A stretch of DNA of 64,000 nt from the NCBI GenBank assembly GCA_021825365.1, contig JAKAHR010000006.1, forward strand, positions 1 through 64,000, given 5' to 3'. A program made the translations under genes and the position numbers. The notes beneath the pieces are model-generated. The model saw only the letters and a list, made by a program, of their open reading frames with translations, did not search any database and was not told the origin of the DNA. Shown here piece after piece: positions 1 through 9,510 of the stretch (the first letter of the stretch is position 1; the number at the start of each line of letters is the position of its first letter). This DNA comes from Nitrospirota bacterium (GTDB taxonomy: Bacteria; Nitrospirota; Thermodesulfovibrionia; Thermodesulfovibrionales; UBA6898).

Positions 1-517
1 ATAACACGACGGTGAACGTTGCCGCCGGCAATCACGTAAACAAGAAGGTGAACGTCAAGTTTGATAACGCGATCAATCCTGACACGGATACCCCGAAATA
101 CAACAATATCGCTACGAATGTTGCCGGTGGTGCTGCGGTAGATCCGGGCTCCACCGGTTATGCCTGCACGAACGTCTACTGCCATAGCCAGGGCAACAGG
201 AGCGTCGCAGGAAACTTCAACACGGTTGCGTGGACAGATGCGGCATGGTCGGCAACATGCAACGGCTGCCACGGTAAGAGCAATGGGGCCGGCGCACCTG
301 ATTATGCAACTGGCCTGGCCGGTTCGGCGACCGCGAACAGCCATGGCAAGCATGCGGTCACGTATACGATCAACTGTTCCGAGTGCCACTGGAATACAAC
401 GCAGAATGGCACAACGATCGTAACCGGAGCCGCAACGCACATCAACGGCAGCTCCAGCAGCGATGTCGTAGCCGGTGCCTCAGGCAAGAGCCCGTCGCTG
501 GCTTATACCCCCGGTAC
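1..517 (+). repeat. Direct repeat copy 1 (intragenic duplication in the cytochrome gene)
   Basis: Bases 1-517 recur at 2506-3022 with about 8 mismatches, roughly 98 percent identity at the DNA level. The offset is 2505 bases, exactly 835 codons, so both copies are in the same frame. The repeat may extend to the left of the window. It covers four haem sites. Confidence 0.95.
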
Positions 518-3500
518 GACCTTCAAAAATTGCACTAACGCGTACTGCCATTCGAACGCGAACCCTGCCGGCGGGAGCAACTCGTATTCCGTTGCGCAGT
601 GGGGCAATAATAACAACCTGACCTGCGGATCCTGTCATAAGACGCAGGATACGGCGGCGAACATGCAGAATGCTACGGTCACGCCAAAGCCGATGAGCGC
701 ATCGCACGTCAAGCATATCGCAACGGATCAGTACGGTGCGAACACGAACTTCACCTGTAATTCGTGCCATAACAATACCGCGTCTAACAATGCGACGATA
801 TCGAACACCGCAAACCATGTAAACGCCACAAAGGACGTGGCGTTTAACGCATGGGTGGGCGGCACGGCCTGTAACAATACCTACTGCCATTCAAATGGCG
901 CCGGAGCCAATACGGCAGCGCCTGTGTGGAATAACACCGCAAGCGCGGCCTGCGGCACCTGCCACGGGGCGGATGCGGCAACCCCGCCGTCATCAGCCTC
1001 TCATGCCAAGCATGTGGGTGTGGGCAGCATCGGGTTGGTGTACCAGTTCTCCTGTAAGAAATGCCATAACGTCACGGTCGATGCTACGGCAGCCGACAGC
1101 ACCACCAAGCCGGGCATCGCCAGCATGACCGCGCACGTCAATAAGGTCAAGGATGTTGATTTAAATACCGCCGATACCCTCGTTGGGGCCTCGGCAACGG
1201 ACAACGGCACGGGTTCCTGCTCGAATGTCTACTGCCATTCGACCGGTAAGGACGTTGTTGTTCCGACTGCCCAGCTTCCGGCTGCCTACGGCGGCAGCCA
1301 TTATTCGACAGTGACCTGGGGCGATGCGCTTACGTGCGCATCCTGCCACGGCAAGACGCAGTCAGGGTATCCTGATTACACCATGGCGAACCAGTCGTTG
1401 GATAAGGGCACAGCACGCGCAAACAGCCATCAGTCCGGCACGCACCGGCTGACCACCTGCAATGCGTGTCATAATGAAACGACGACTGACGGCAGCACCA
1501 TCGCCTCGAACCAGCACGTCAACGGCGCCATCAGGGTGGTGTTTGACGCGACACGCGGCGGTGCGAGCGCGACATACAACGGAGACCGCTCATGTTCCAA
1601 TGTCTCCTGCCACGGCGCGAGCTCGCCGCAGTGGGGCGCGGCAGGCGACTGCACGACCTGCCATGAGGCGGGACTCAACAACATCTCCGGGGTGCACTAC
1701 AAGCACTGGTCGACCCTTGCCGGAAACGCCACAGCCCGGCTTACCGGAAACGCCTCGCAGCCCGGATACTACCAGTTCCAGTGTAATACGTGCCATGCGA
1801 TCGGTACCCATCCGACCGGGGCCTCGGGCCTGAATTTTGCTGATGTCGGGTTCAATATCACCTGGGCCACCGGCAACACGGGCGGCAACTATGCGCAGGG
1901 AACGGGCAATACCACTGATACGCGCGGACAGAAGATATCCGTCAACGGCAGCTGTACGAACATCTATTGCCACAGTTCGGGTTCCGCACCGAGCACCCTG
2001 GGCGGCAATTCCGCCCCGACATACAAGACGGTTGCGTGGAGTGACACCAGCACAGGCTGTAACTTCTGTCACAATGCGCCTCCGGCGACCAATGCCCATG
2101 CAACCCATGCAACCACCTACAGCTTCGGTTGCGCAGAGTGCCATCAGGCAACGGTCAGTGATAATACGACGATTGCGGACAGATCCAAACACGTCAACTT
2201 CATAAACGACCTGCAGTGGAAGTCAAACGGCTTCAACAAGGGCGGAGACGCCTACGAGACCGCGGCTGCCAATACCTGCTCGAACATCTACTGCCATAGC
2301 CAGGGCAGGGCGAATGTTGCCCCGTACAATGCGGCCAATGTGGTAGCTACCTGGACGAGCGTGGGCGGGTTGGGGACGCAGTGCGCCGGCTGTCACAACG
2401 GCGGGACTACCATGGCTTCGGGCAAGCACAGCAACCACGTGAACAATTCCGCCACCATGGGCGCCAATTTCACCTGTGACAAGTGCCACAGCGCGACGGC
2501 CACGAATAACACGACGGTGAACGTTGCCGCCGGCAATCACGTAAACAAGAAGGTGAACGTCAAGTTTGATAACGCGATCAATCCTGACACGGATACCCCG
2601 AAATACAACAATATCGCTACGAATGTTGCCGGCGGTGCTGCGGTAGATCCGGGCTCCACCGGTTATGCCTGCACGAACGTCTACTGCCATAGCCAGGGCA
2701 ACAGGAGCGTCGCAGGAAACTTCAACACGGTTGCGTGGACAGATGCGACATGGTCGGCCACATGCAACGGCTGCCACGGTAAGAGCAATGGGGCCGGCGC
2801 ACCTGATTATGCAACTGGCCTGGCCGGTTCGGCGACCGCGAACAGCCATAGCAAGCATGCGGTCACGTATACGATCAACTGTTCCGAGTGCCACTGGAAT
2901 ACAACGCAGAATGGCACAACGATCGTAACCGGCGCCGCAACGCACATCAACGGCAGCTCCAGCAGCGATGTCGTAGCCGGTGCCTCAGGCAAGAGCCCCT
3001 CGCTGGCTTATACTGCCGGTACCAAGAGCTGTAATAACGCCTACTGCCATAGTATCGCCCAAACGGCAACCGGCGGCGCGCTTACAGGCGCACTCAATGA
3101 GTACAAGACAGTGCAGTGGGGCGCAAGTGTCAATTGCGGAAGCTGTCATGTCAACATGAACACGGACGCAACCGGCACCGGCAGCCACAAGCTGCATGCA
3201 GGTTCGACCGGCAGCGCGCAGTATGCGTGTTCCTACTGCCACGGCGTGAATTACACTGCAGCGTCGGCTGATGTGGCAACTCACGTGAACAAGTCTATCA
3301 ACCTCTCGTGGACGACCAATGCCACAGGAGGCAGCTATTCGCCGAAGGGTAACACCTTTGCGGCCGGTTCGGGCGCTTACGGTACCTGCTCGAACAAGTG
3401 CCACGGTTCCGGTACACCCACATGGGGCAGCAGCACGCCTAATGTCACGTGCGAAAAATGCCACGGTTCAGCCAGCACGAACCCCTTCAAGGACACTGCG

Positions 3501-4505
3501 GGTCGGACTGATGCTGGCGGCTTAGGCGGCTCAAAGGCAGGCGCTCACGTGGCGCACCTGGGCACGCTGAATTACAGTAATCCTATCGCCTGTACCGAGT
3601 GCCACAGCGTACCGGCCAATGTGCAGGATTTCAGCACGCACATGAACGGAGCGACAACGTTTGCGTGGGATACTCTCGCGAGAACGGGCAGCCTTGCGCC
3701 TAATTACACCGGCACAAACTGCACCAACGTCTACTGTCACGGGGTCAAGCTGCCGAGCGGCGCAAGCGGCAATGGAAGCGACATGGCCCCCGCCTGGACC
3801 AATGTGGCATATCTTAATGGAGTGCCGAATGCTACGGGCGACTGCGGCAAGTGCCATCAGGCGCCGCCGCAGACTACCTCGCACCAGAAGTCAGCGGGTC
3901 CGCCCATCCTCTATTACGCCCTTAACGAGTGTAACGGTTGCCATGACCATGTTAACATCGACGGCTCGTTCAACAACAAGGCCAAGCACATCAACGGCAT
4001 TGTGGACGGCGGGGGCTGCTCGGGCTGCCACAGCTACGACGTGGACTACACGGCGGGAGGCGGCTATGTGGCCGGCGTCTGGACCGGCGGCACGTGGGGC
4101 AAGGGCGCGTATCGTGATGGCCTGACGCCGGGTCAGGGCTGGGGCGCACATGCCAAGCACATCAACCATATCAAGACCAGGATTGGCTATGACAACAGCC
4201 TCAACCCCTTCAAGGAAGCAGCGTTCGGCACCAGCTATGCGGCTAATGTCTGCGGAACATGTCATACCAACACAGCGTCTAATCACACGACGGACAACTC
4301 ATCCGGCAGGATGATCAACTTCGGCGACGGCACCTACAAGTACGGTGGCTCAACCGGGTTCAGCTTCCTGTTCGATCCTGCGGCCCCGACCACGAATCCG
4401 CCTACGTACAACGGCCAGTGGGGGACGTCATCTGCCGCGAAACCGAAGACATGTTCGGCCGTGGGCTGCCACTTCTCGACCACGCCGGTCTGGTCGTCAT
4501 ACTGA
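1..4505 (+). CDS. Giant multihaem c-type cytochrome, 5'-truncated by the window edge
   Basis: This is the 3' part of a gene encoding an exported cytochrome with at least 36 haem attachment sites: 24 CX2CH, 11 CX4CH (such as CTNVYCH) and one CX3CH (CSNKCH). Over much of the protein the order repeats as one CX4CH followed by two CX2CH, a pattern known from Geobacter-type CxxxxCH/CxxCH cytochromes. Distal HxxH-like histidines (SHxKH, THIN, NHVN) lie between sites. The reading frame is open back to base 1 (codons before the GTG at 12 read N-T-T and match the internal repeat copy), so the start and signal peptide lie outside the window. The remaining low-complexity sequence is rich in A, G, N, S and T. 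The likely role is long-range electron transfer in the periplasm or at the outer surface. It is followed 76 bases later by another haem protein. Confidence 0.93.
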   Translation, partial: NTTVNVAAGNHVNKKVNVKFDNAINPDTDTPKYNNIATNVAGGAAVDPGSTGYACTNVYCHSQGNRSVAGNFNTVAWTDAAWSATCNGCHGKSNGAGAPDYATGLAGSATANSHGKHAVTYTINCSECHWNTTQNGTTIVTGAATHINGSSSSDVVAGASGKSPSLAYTPGTTFKNCTNAYCHSNANPAGGSNSYSVAQWGNNNNLTCGSCHKTQDTAANMQNATVTPKPMSASHVKHIATDQYGANTNFTCNSCHNNTASNNATISNTANHVNATKDVAFNAWVGGTACNNTYCHSNGAGANTAAPVWNNTASAACGTCHGADAATPPSSASHAKHVGVGSIGLVYQFSCKKCHNVTVDATAADSTTKPGIASMTAHVNKVKDVDLNTADTLVGASATDNGTGSCSNVYCHSTGKDVVVPTAQLPAAYGGSHYSTVTWGDALTCASCHGKTQSGYPDYTMANQSLDKGTARANSHQSGTHRLTTCNACHNETTTDGSTIASNQHVNGAIRVVFDATRGGASATYNGDRSCSNVSCHGASSPQWGAAGDCTTCHEAGLNNISGVHYKHWSTLAGNATARLTGNASQPGYYQFQCNTCHAIGTHPTGASGLNFADVGFNITWATGNTGGNYAQGTGNTTDTRGQKISVNGSCTNIYCHSSGSAPSTLGGNSAPTYKTVAWSDTSTGCNFCHNAPPATNAHATHATTYSFGCAECHQATVSDNTTIADRSKHVNFINDLQWKSNGFNKGGDAYETAAANTCSNIYCHSQGRANVAPYNAANVVATWTSVGGLGTQCAGCHNGGTTMASGKHSNHVNNSATMGANFTCDKCHSATATNNTTVNVAAGNHVNKKVNVKFDNAINPDTDTPKYNNIATNVAGGAAVDPGSTGYACTNVYCHSQGNRSVAGNFNTVAWTDATWSATCNGCHGKSNGAGAPDYATGLAGSATANSHSKHAVTYTINCSECHWNTTQNGTTIVTGAATHINGSSSSDVVAGASGKSPSLAYTAGTKSCNNAYCHSIAQTATGGALTGALNEYKTVQWGASVNCGSCHVNMNTDATGTGSHKLHAGSTGSAQYACSYCHGVNYTAASADVATHVNKSINLSWTTNATGGSYSPKGNTFAAGSGAYGTCSNKCHGSGTPTWGSSTPNVTCEKCHGSASTNPFKDTAGRTDAGGLGGSKAGAHVAHLGTLNYSNPIACTECHSVPANVQDFSTHMNGATTFAWDTLARTGSLAPNYTGTNCTNVYCHGVKLPSGASGNGSDMAPAWTNVAYLNGVPNATGDCGKCHQAPPQTTSHQKSAGPPILYYALNECNGCHDHVNIDGSFNNKAKHINGIVDGGGCSGCHSYDVDYTAGGGYVAGVWTGGTWGKGAYRDGLTPGQGWGAHAKHINHIKTRIGYDNSLNPFKEAAFGTSYAANVCGTCHTNTASNHTTDNSSGRMINFGDGTYKYGGSTGFSFLFDPAAPTTNPPTYNGQWGTSSAAKPKTCSAVGCHFSTTPVWSSY
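2506..3022 (+). repeat. Direct repeat copy 2 (intragenic duplication in the cytochrome gene)
   Basis: This is the second copy of bases 1-517. Identity stops sharply after the shared CCGGTAC, and the two copies then continue into different haem modules. Most of the mismatches change an amino acid only mildly or not at all, which suggests a recent duplication or ongoing gene conversion. Confidence 0.95.
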
Positions 4506-4581
4506 TGCGGGGGTGGATGATGCGAGGCCCGAAAATGTATACTATAAGCTATAAGAATACAGAGAGTGAGGTGAGGTCAGC

Positions 4582-7500
4582 ATGGGTGAGATAATCGTAA
4601 GAAAAGTGAGAGGCATGAACTGGATGGCGAAGATCAGTCTCGTGCTGATCTTCACCATGGTATTTAGTACCTTTATGTATCAGGGGTGGTATAAGCCGGG
4701 CCATGCGTTGGCGGCAGGAGCGCAGTTTCTTGATGGCGCGTCTGTCACGGTGGCTACAACAGAAACTACTATCGGTAATCTTGCGACAACGCTGCCGGCA
4801 GGTGATAACCTTGTTATAGCCATTGTTTCGTTGCGAAACGCAACTGCGACGGTTGATAATTTCGCCGCCAATGCCATAAAACTCAAGAAGGGAACTACGG
4901 TACTGGATCAGACATTGCAGCCCTTCAGATTAGGAGGAGGGACAACGCCTTCTGCTACTGTTTTCCCTGACAGTTATCAGTATCTTGTTGCCAGGGATGT
5001 CGGTGCAGCGGCAAATGCCACATATACGGTCACGGGAATCTCTCCTAGTGCTACCAATACAACCGCAGAGGTGAAGATCATTGTCATTAACGGCTTACCC
5101 TCCTCGGCTCTTGCCGCAGGCGCAAGCACTGCTGTAGGCACAACAGCGACGACACTCGCGACGGTGACGCCGGGATTTACGGGAACGAATGTCATTATAG
5201 CAAGAGTGGAACTTAATAATACAAACGCTGCAGCAAGGAACCTCGCGGCTACCACCGGACTGAGACTTCTTAAGGACGGGACTACGGTCCTTGACAGCAA
5301 TCAGTTCCAGATCGACTTGAATATTACGGGCAATGCCAAAAACAGTATGGGATTCCTGCTCCTCGGCGTTGATAGTTCTGCAGTTGCGGGCTCTGCCTAT
5401 TCGGTGTCTGCGACAGGCAGCAATACAGGTATAAACGGTGACGCAGATATACTTGTGATAAACGGGTTGGACGCGACATTTACAAACGGCGGCACAGTCT
5501 CCGTGGGAAACACGCAGGCCACCCTCGCAACTCAGAATACGACCTATGGAGCAGGTGACAATGTTGTAATCACCAGTGAGCAGTTCAAGGCTTCTTCTAC
5601 TACGGCCAGAACCATCGCTGCCGGAGCTGCCGGCCTTTACTATGGTACGGGATTTGTTTCAACCAACCAATATATTATCAACGCCGGCGTTACTGGTTCC
5701 GCTCCGAGCACGGACATGTCCGCCGGGACCCTTTATTTTCATAGCGCAGCGCCAGCAAATGCGTCTTATTCTTCAAGAGCTACGGCGAGCGGAACTATTG
5801 CCAATGGCAACGGCAGTATTCTTTCGTTTCAGTTGCCTACGCCCCCAGTGGCCGGTACTGTCGCGGTATCGCCCGACACCGGCACTTATACGTCCGGTTC
5901 GCCGACGATAACTGCGGTTTTTACTGGCAATGCCGTCACATCCTGCGAATATACAACCAATAACGGCACAAACTGGTATGCGGGTGTTCTGACCGGCTCA
6001 TCGCCGAATTATACCTGCACCGCGACTCCGACAGGGCTTACCGGCTCTTTGACGATCAACATGCGGGCGACTTCGCCAGGCGGCACCGGAACGGCGACGG
6101 CAATTACCCGTACCGTTGACAACACCGGCCCGACAACAGGAACGCTCACCGTGACGCCCGGGACCGATCAGAACGTCCTTACATGGACAGCATCTACTGA
6201 TAGCCAGAGCGGACTGAGAACCGGCAGCATCTATGATGTTCGTGTTCTTCCCGGGATAACGCCTCCGAGTTGCACCACAGGCACTTCAATTTACACAGGC
6301 GACTTGCTGACATTTACCCATATCAACATGGTCCCGGCTACAGGCGGGTATTCCTATCGCGTCTGCGCCTACGATAACATGAACAATCCCTCGACAGGCG
6401 CCACAGGCACCGGCCTGCCGCATTGGGGGGCAACGATTACAACATGCGACCGGTGTCACTCTTATCCGCCACGCAGCGGTGCGAGGAATAATCCCGAAGG
6501 CGCTGTTGTCGGATCGCATGACGTCCACACAAATGTCTGCTCTACATGCCATGTTGCGCCGGGTGCGTCCGATTATGCCCACCGGGACGGCAATATCAAT
6601 ATGAACACGGGTTCCACCGGGATAAGCGGCGGGTTCTACGATAAGGCCAACACCGGCGTGTTTGCATCACCCGCAGACGAGACTTTTGCTCAGACAAATT
6701 TACCTACGACACGGAGCTGCAGAAACATTTCCTGCCACGGTGGAAATAATCCTACTCCTGTATGGGGCGCAGGAACAGCAGGTTGCGTAGATTGTCACAG
6801 TGCGGCGATAACGAGGACCAAGGGCGTGCCGGGAGGTACGCTGAGCCAGATTACCGGAACACTCGGAGAGTTTGGCCTGGCATGGGGGCATAAGAAATCG
6901 GGGCGAGGTACAGTGACCAATTCGGACTGCATCGTCTGCCATCTGGAGGGTAATTATACAACGCAGAGGACATCTGCCAAGCATGCTGATGGGAATATCG
7001 ACCTGCGCGATCCCGACGGCACCGGGGAGACACCTATTACTAATATTTCCGGAGGAGCCTTCACATTCACTAAATTCTCTATTTCCTATGCTGCCAATAG
7101 CAGAACCACAACGGGGCACACATCAGACACCGATGTGGCGAATGTGATTACGCAGAAGTTCTGTCTTGCCTGTCATGATTCGGATGCGTCATCCGGGGCG
7201 GGCAAGGGCGGGGCATCGAATCCTACGGCCCGCACTGCAGGCGGTACCGCTTTGATGCCGTGGGGCGGAGTTAATCTCGGCGCTAATTACACTGTCGCCA
7301 ACGGAGCTGCTGCCGCCGGCGGCGTAATCGATGCAATGTCGCAGTTCGCTACTGGCAATGCCTCGAAGCATCCAATTAGGGGTCCTCGCTCTGCAGGGTA
7401 TCCCACAAACAACCGTCTCGCATCGCCATATAATAACTTCACCAGGACAGCGGGTACATTGGCTAACAGTGTGGTAATGAACTGCTTTGACTGCCACACT

Positions 7501-8013
7501 ACCGGCACAAGCCTCACTACGCGTACGATAGTGGCGCACGGTAACGCCGCGACGGTGCTCGGTACTGTCAGGGTGAGCGGCACTCCTTCGAGTACGAATT
7601 ACCCGACATTGTGCAGGGCATGCCATGTAGGATACGAAACCACAAATACAGGAAATGCGCATGACGGAACTGCGTACCCCGGGTCATCGGCCTTTGGTGC
7701 AGGGACAGGCTATGATGGCGGCATGGATCCATATCCGGCTTACGGCTGTTTTGTGTGCCATACGAACGAGGCGGGTACTGCTACGCCAGGTAGACCCATA
7801 GAGGCGCAGAATGTGCACGGTTACCCGAGCACTTTGGCAGGAGGCACTACCTATAAGGTTGCCTTCATCAGGGGTAGCCAGGCAGTTACCGGGCTTAACC
7901 CTCAAAAAATTGGTGCAACTACATATACGGTCCAGTGTGTAGGCATGGGCGGAGGGCCCGCTGCATGTAACAGCAGCAGGACCGAAGTTTACGCACCTGG
8001 TGGCGTATATTAG
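4582..8013 (+). CDS. Secreted composite protein: beta-rich N-terminal modules plus nine-haem cytochrome domain
   Basis: This 1143-residue protein begins with a basic segment, a hydrophobic stretch (about residues 18-32) and a likely signal-peptidase site near HALA-AG. Roughly residues 45-420 form three related beta-type modules (VxxTxxTIGNLAT...VINGL patterns). Residues 420-615 look like immunoglobulin/fibronectin-type domains. From about residue 622 there are nine haem sites: eight CX2CH (CDRCH, CSTCH, CVDCH, CIVCH, CLACH, CFDCH, CRACH, CFVCH) and one CX4CH (CRNISCH). A strong GAGGTGAGGT ribosome site precedes the ATG. The protein probably binds a surface or partner through the beta modules and passes electrons through the haem domain, working with the upstream cytochrome. 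A rho-independent terminator follows. Confidence 0.9.
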   Translation: MGEIIVRKVRGMNWMAKISLVLIFTMVFSTFMYQGWYKPGHALAAGAQFLDGASVTVATTETTIGNLATTLPAGDNLVIAIVSLRNATATVDNFAANAIKLKKGTTVLDQTLQPFRLGGGTTPSATVFPDSYQYLVARDVGAAANATYTVTGISPSATNTTAEVKIIVINGLPSSALAAGASTAVGTTATTLATVTPGFTGTNVIIARVELNNTNAAARNLAATTGLRLLKDGTTVLDSNQFQIDLNITGNAKNSMGFLLLGVDSSAVAGSAYSVSATGSNTGINGDADILVINGLDATFTNGGTVSVGNTQATLATQNTTYGAGDNVVITSEQFKASSTTARTIAAGAAGLYYGTGFVSTNQYIINAGVTGSAPSTDMSAGTLYFHSAAPANASYSSRATASGTIANGNGSILSFQLPTPPVAGTVAVSPDTGTYTSGSPTITAVFTGNAVTSCEYTTNNGTNWYAGVLTGSSPNYTCTATPTGLTGSLTINMRATSPGGTGTATAITRTVDNTGPTTGTLTVTPGTDQNVLTWTASTDSQSGLRTGSIYDVRVLPGITPPSCTTGTSIYTGDLLTFTHINMVPATGGYSYRVCAYDNMNNPSTGATGTGLPHWGATITTCDRCHSYPPRSGARNNPEGAVVGSHDVHTNVCSTCHVAPGASDYAHRDGNINMNTGSTGISGGFYDKANTGVFASPADETFAQTNLPTTRSCRNISCHGGNNPTPVWGAGTAGCVDCHSAAITRTKGVPGGTLSQITGTLGEFGLAWGHKKSGRGTVTNSDCIVCHLEGNYTTQRTSAKHADGNIDLRDPDGTGETPITNISGGAFTFTKFSISYAANSRTTTGHTSDTDVANVITQKFCLACHDSDASSGAGKGGASNPTARTAGGTALMPWGGVNLGANYTVANGAAAAGGVIDAMSQFATGNASKHPIRGPRSAGYPTNNRLASPYNNFTRTAGTLANSVVMNCFDCHTTGTSLTTRTIVAHGNAATVLGTVRVSGTPSSTNYPTLCRACHVGYETTNTGNAHDGTAYPGSSAFGAGTGYDGGMDPYPAYGCFVCHTNEAGTATPGRPIEAQNVHGYPSTLAGGTTYKVAFIRGSQAVTGLNPQKIGATTYTVQCVGMGGGPAACNSSRTEVYAPGGVY

Positions 8014-8038
8014 AACTTGTAATTAAGTGTGGAGTTAT

Positions 8039-8066
8039 GCCCCGCCGTAAGGCGGGGCTTTTTTTT
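8039..8066 (+). terminator. Rho-independent terminator after the cytochrome genes
   Basis: A perfect 8-bp GC-rich stem (GCCCCGCC / GGCGGGGC) closes a GTAA tetraloop and is followed directly by eight T residues. It separates the cytochrome pair from the lipoprotein gene. Confidence 0.93.
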
Positions 8067-8127
8067 GATGATATTCTATTAAATTGCATGTGTAATAATC
8101 TATGGATAAAAGTCGCGAGGTAGATGT

Positions 8128-9432
8128 ATGAGGTCAGCTGCAATATTGTTTGTAGTCTTATTGTTTGTAGTTGGAAGTGGCTGCACAAAGAAACCAGCCC
8201 CTAAGCCTATGGCCTTTAACGGCGCTACGACAACGCTGGCGGAAATGCCAGAGCGCGCAGAGCCGGTCAATGTCTTCTTCGGCGCAGATGGTAATCAGGT
8301 TGCTGCTATAATAAAGCAGGACAATAGTGAATACATTGCCATAAACGGGGTTGCTGGTCGTGCATATGATAAAGTGAAAAGTCCGGTATTCAGGAAGGGA
8401 TTTGCCGGATATGCCTATGAGGCAAGGAAAAATAACAGGGCCTGCGTGGTGCTCGACGGGAAGGAGCTTAAATGGTACGACACGGTCGACAGGCTTTTCT
8501 TCACCTCTGGCGGGCATCTCCTTTATGCCGCAAGGCAGGGAAACAAGTGGAGGATGATAAGCGAAAAAGGGGACAAAATTATTTCCGGTGCTGTACCATT
8601 TCCGCTGAAGGAGTCGACTGACGGCAAAAGGGTAGTTTTCTTTGAGGTGCAGGACGGTACGAATAAGAGCATAGTTAACGTATGTGACCAGGAGATTTCG
8701 TCCTGCAAGAAGAGCAGTGCATATGATCTGTCAGAATCCGTCAAGTATGATGCCGGAGTCTCGCATCTGGCCTTTGTCTCCAAGGGGCCTGAAAAGAGCA
8801 TTGTGGTGGTCCTGGAACTTGCCCCATCCGGGATCAGGGAGGTGACGAACGCGGCATTTGATGCAGTTCTTGTGTATAACATTTCGGAGAACGGCTCCCA
8901 CGTCGCTGTTCTGGGCAGGCGGGGCACTGGATACGTCTTATGGAAGGATGGGGAAGAAAGATCTCTGCCAAGTATTGAGGCTGCCTTTGATCTGATTGTC
9001 ACCGACGATGGCGGAGTGTTCTATTCGACATATGCAGGTAATCAGGTAAAGGCTTTTTTCAGCGGTGCCCAGATGGGGAGGGAGTACTCATCAGTCAGTT
9101 ATCCCATCCCAGGTCCCAAGGGTAAAGGCGTGGTTTTTGTAGGCGGGCGCACAGGCAAAAGCCTTCTTGTTATAGACGGACATGAAGGACCTGTTTATGA
9201 AAAGATAGTGGCACCGCATATCGCTCCTAACGGTAATTTTATTGCCTTCCGCGCGCGTAACAAGGGTGAACGTTTTGTTGTAGTTGCCGACTCAAAGGGA
9301 AATGTCATAAAGGAACATCCTCACTACGAGGCGGTTTGGGACGTGAGCTTCACACCTGACGGCAAGTCGGTTGCCTACGGGGTCAAAGATGGCAATAAGC
9401 TGATCTGGAAGGCGGAGAAGCTGGAGAAATAG
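8128..9432 (+). CDS. Lipoprotein with beta-propeller (TolB/WD40-like) repeats
   Basis: This 434-residue protein has a lipoprotein signal peptide: hydrophobic residues 4-15, then the lipobox VGSGC with the modified Cys at 19, followed by a K/P-rich linker. The rest is built of repeated short beta units with recurring patterns such as V-I-D-G-x-E-G-P-V-Y-E-K and TPDGKSVAYGVKDG, typical of six- or seven-bladed propellers like TolB. No catalytic motif is visible. It is probably anchored in the inner or outer membrane on the periplasmic side. It lies between the haem proteins and the cytochrome c assembly genes, so a scaffolding role in the same compartment is plausible but inferred. Confidence 0.75.
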   Translation: MRSAAILFVVLLFVVGSGCTKKPAPKPMAFNGATTTLAEMPERAEPVNVFFGADGNQVAAIIKQDNSEYIAINGVAGRAYDKVKSPVFRKGFAGYAYEARKNNRACVVLDGKELKWYDTVDRLFFTSGGHLLYAARQGNKWRMISEKGDKIISGAVPFPLKESTDGKRVVFFEVQDGTNKSIVNVCDQEISSCKKSSAYDLSESVKYDAGVSHLAFVSKGPEKSIVVVLELAPSGIREVTNAAFDAVLVYNISENGSHVAVLGRRGTGYVLWKDGEERSLPSIEAAFDLIVTDDGGVFYSTYAGNQVKAFFSGAQMGREYSSVSYPIPGPKGKGVVFVGGRTGKSLLVIDGHEGPVYEKIVAPHIAPNGNFIAFRARNKGERFVVVADSKGNVIKEHPHYEAVWDVSFTPDGKSVAYGVKDGNKLIWKAEKLEK

Positions 9433-9510
9433 CCTTCGGTCAGATCAGCCCCAGCCACTGTCCATCTGCATGCAGTCTGGCTTGCTAATGTCGAATAACG
9501 GAGTCGAAAC

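Noticed and set aside
2223..2945. 240-residue minus-strand reading frame inside the cytochrome gene, plus similar frames at 480-890, 1590-2192 and 2985-3464
   Set aside because: They lie opposite a protein with 36 well-formed haem motifs, have no recognisable domain and recur only because the + strand gene is repetitive.
1..4505. CRISPR-like appearance from recurrent short motifs
   Set aside because: The repeats are coding haem motifs at irregular spacing with no uniform spacer length; there is one large direct repeat, not an array.
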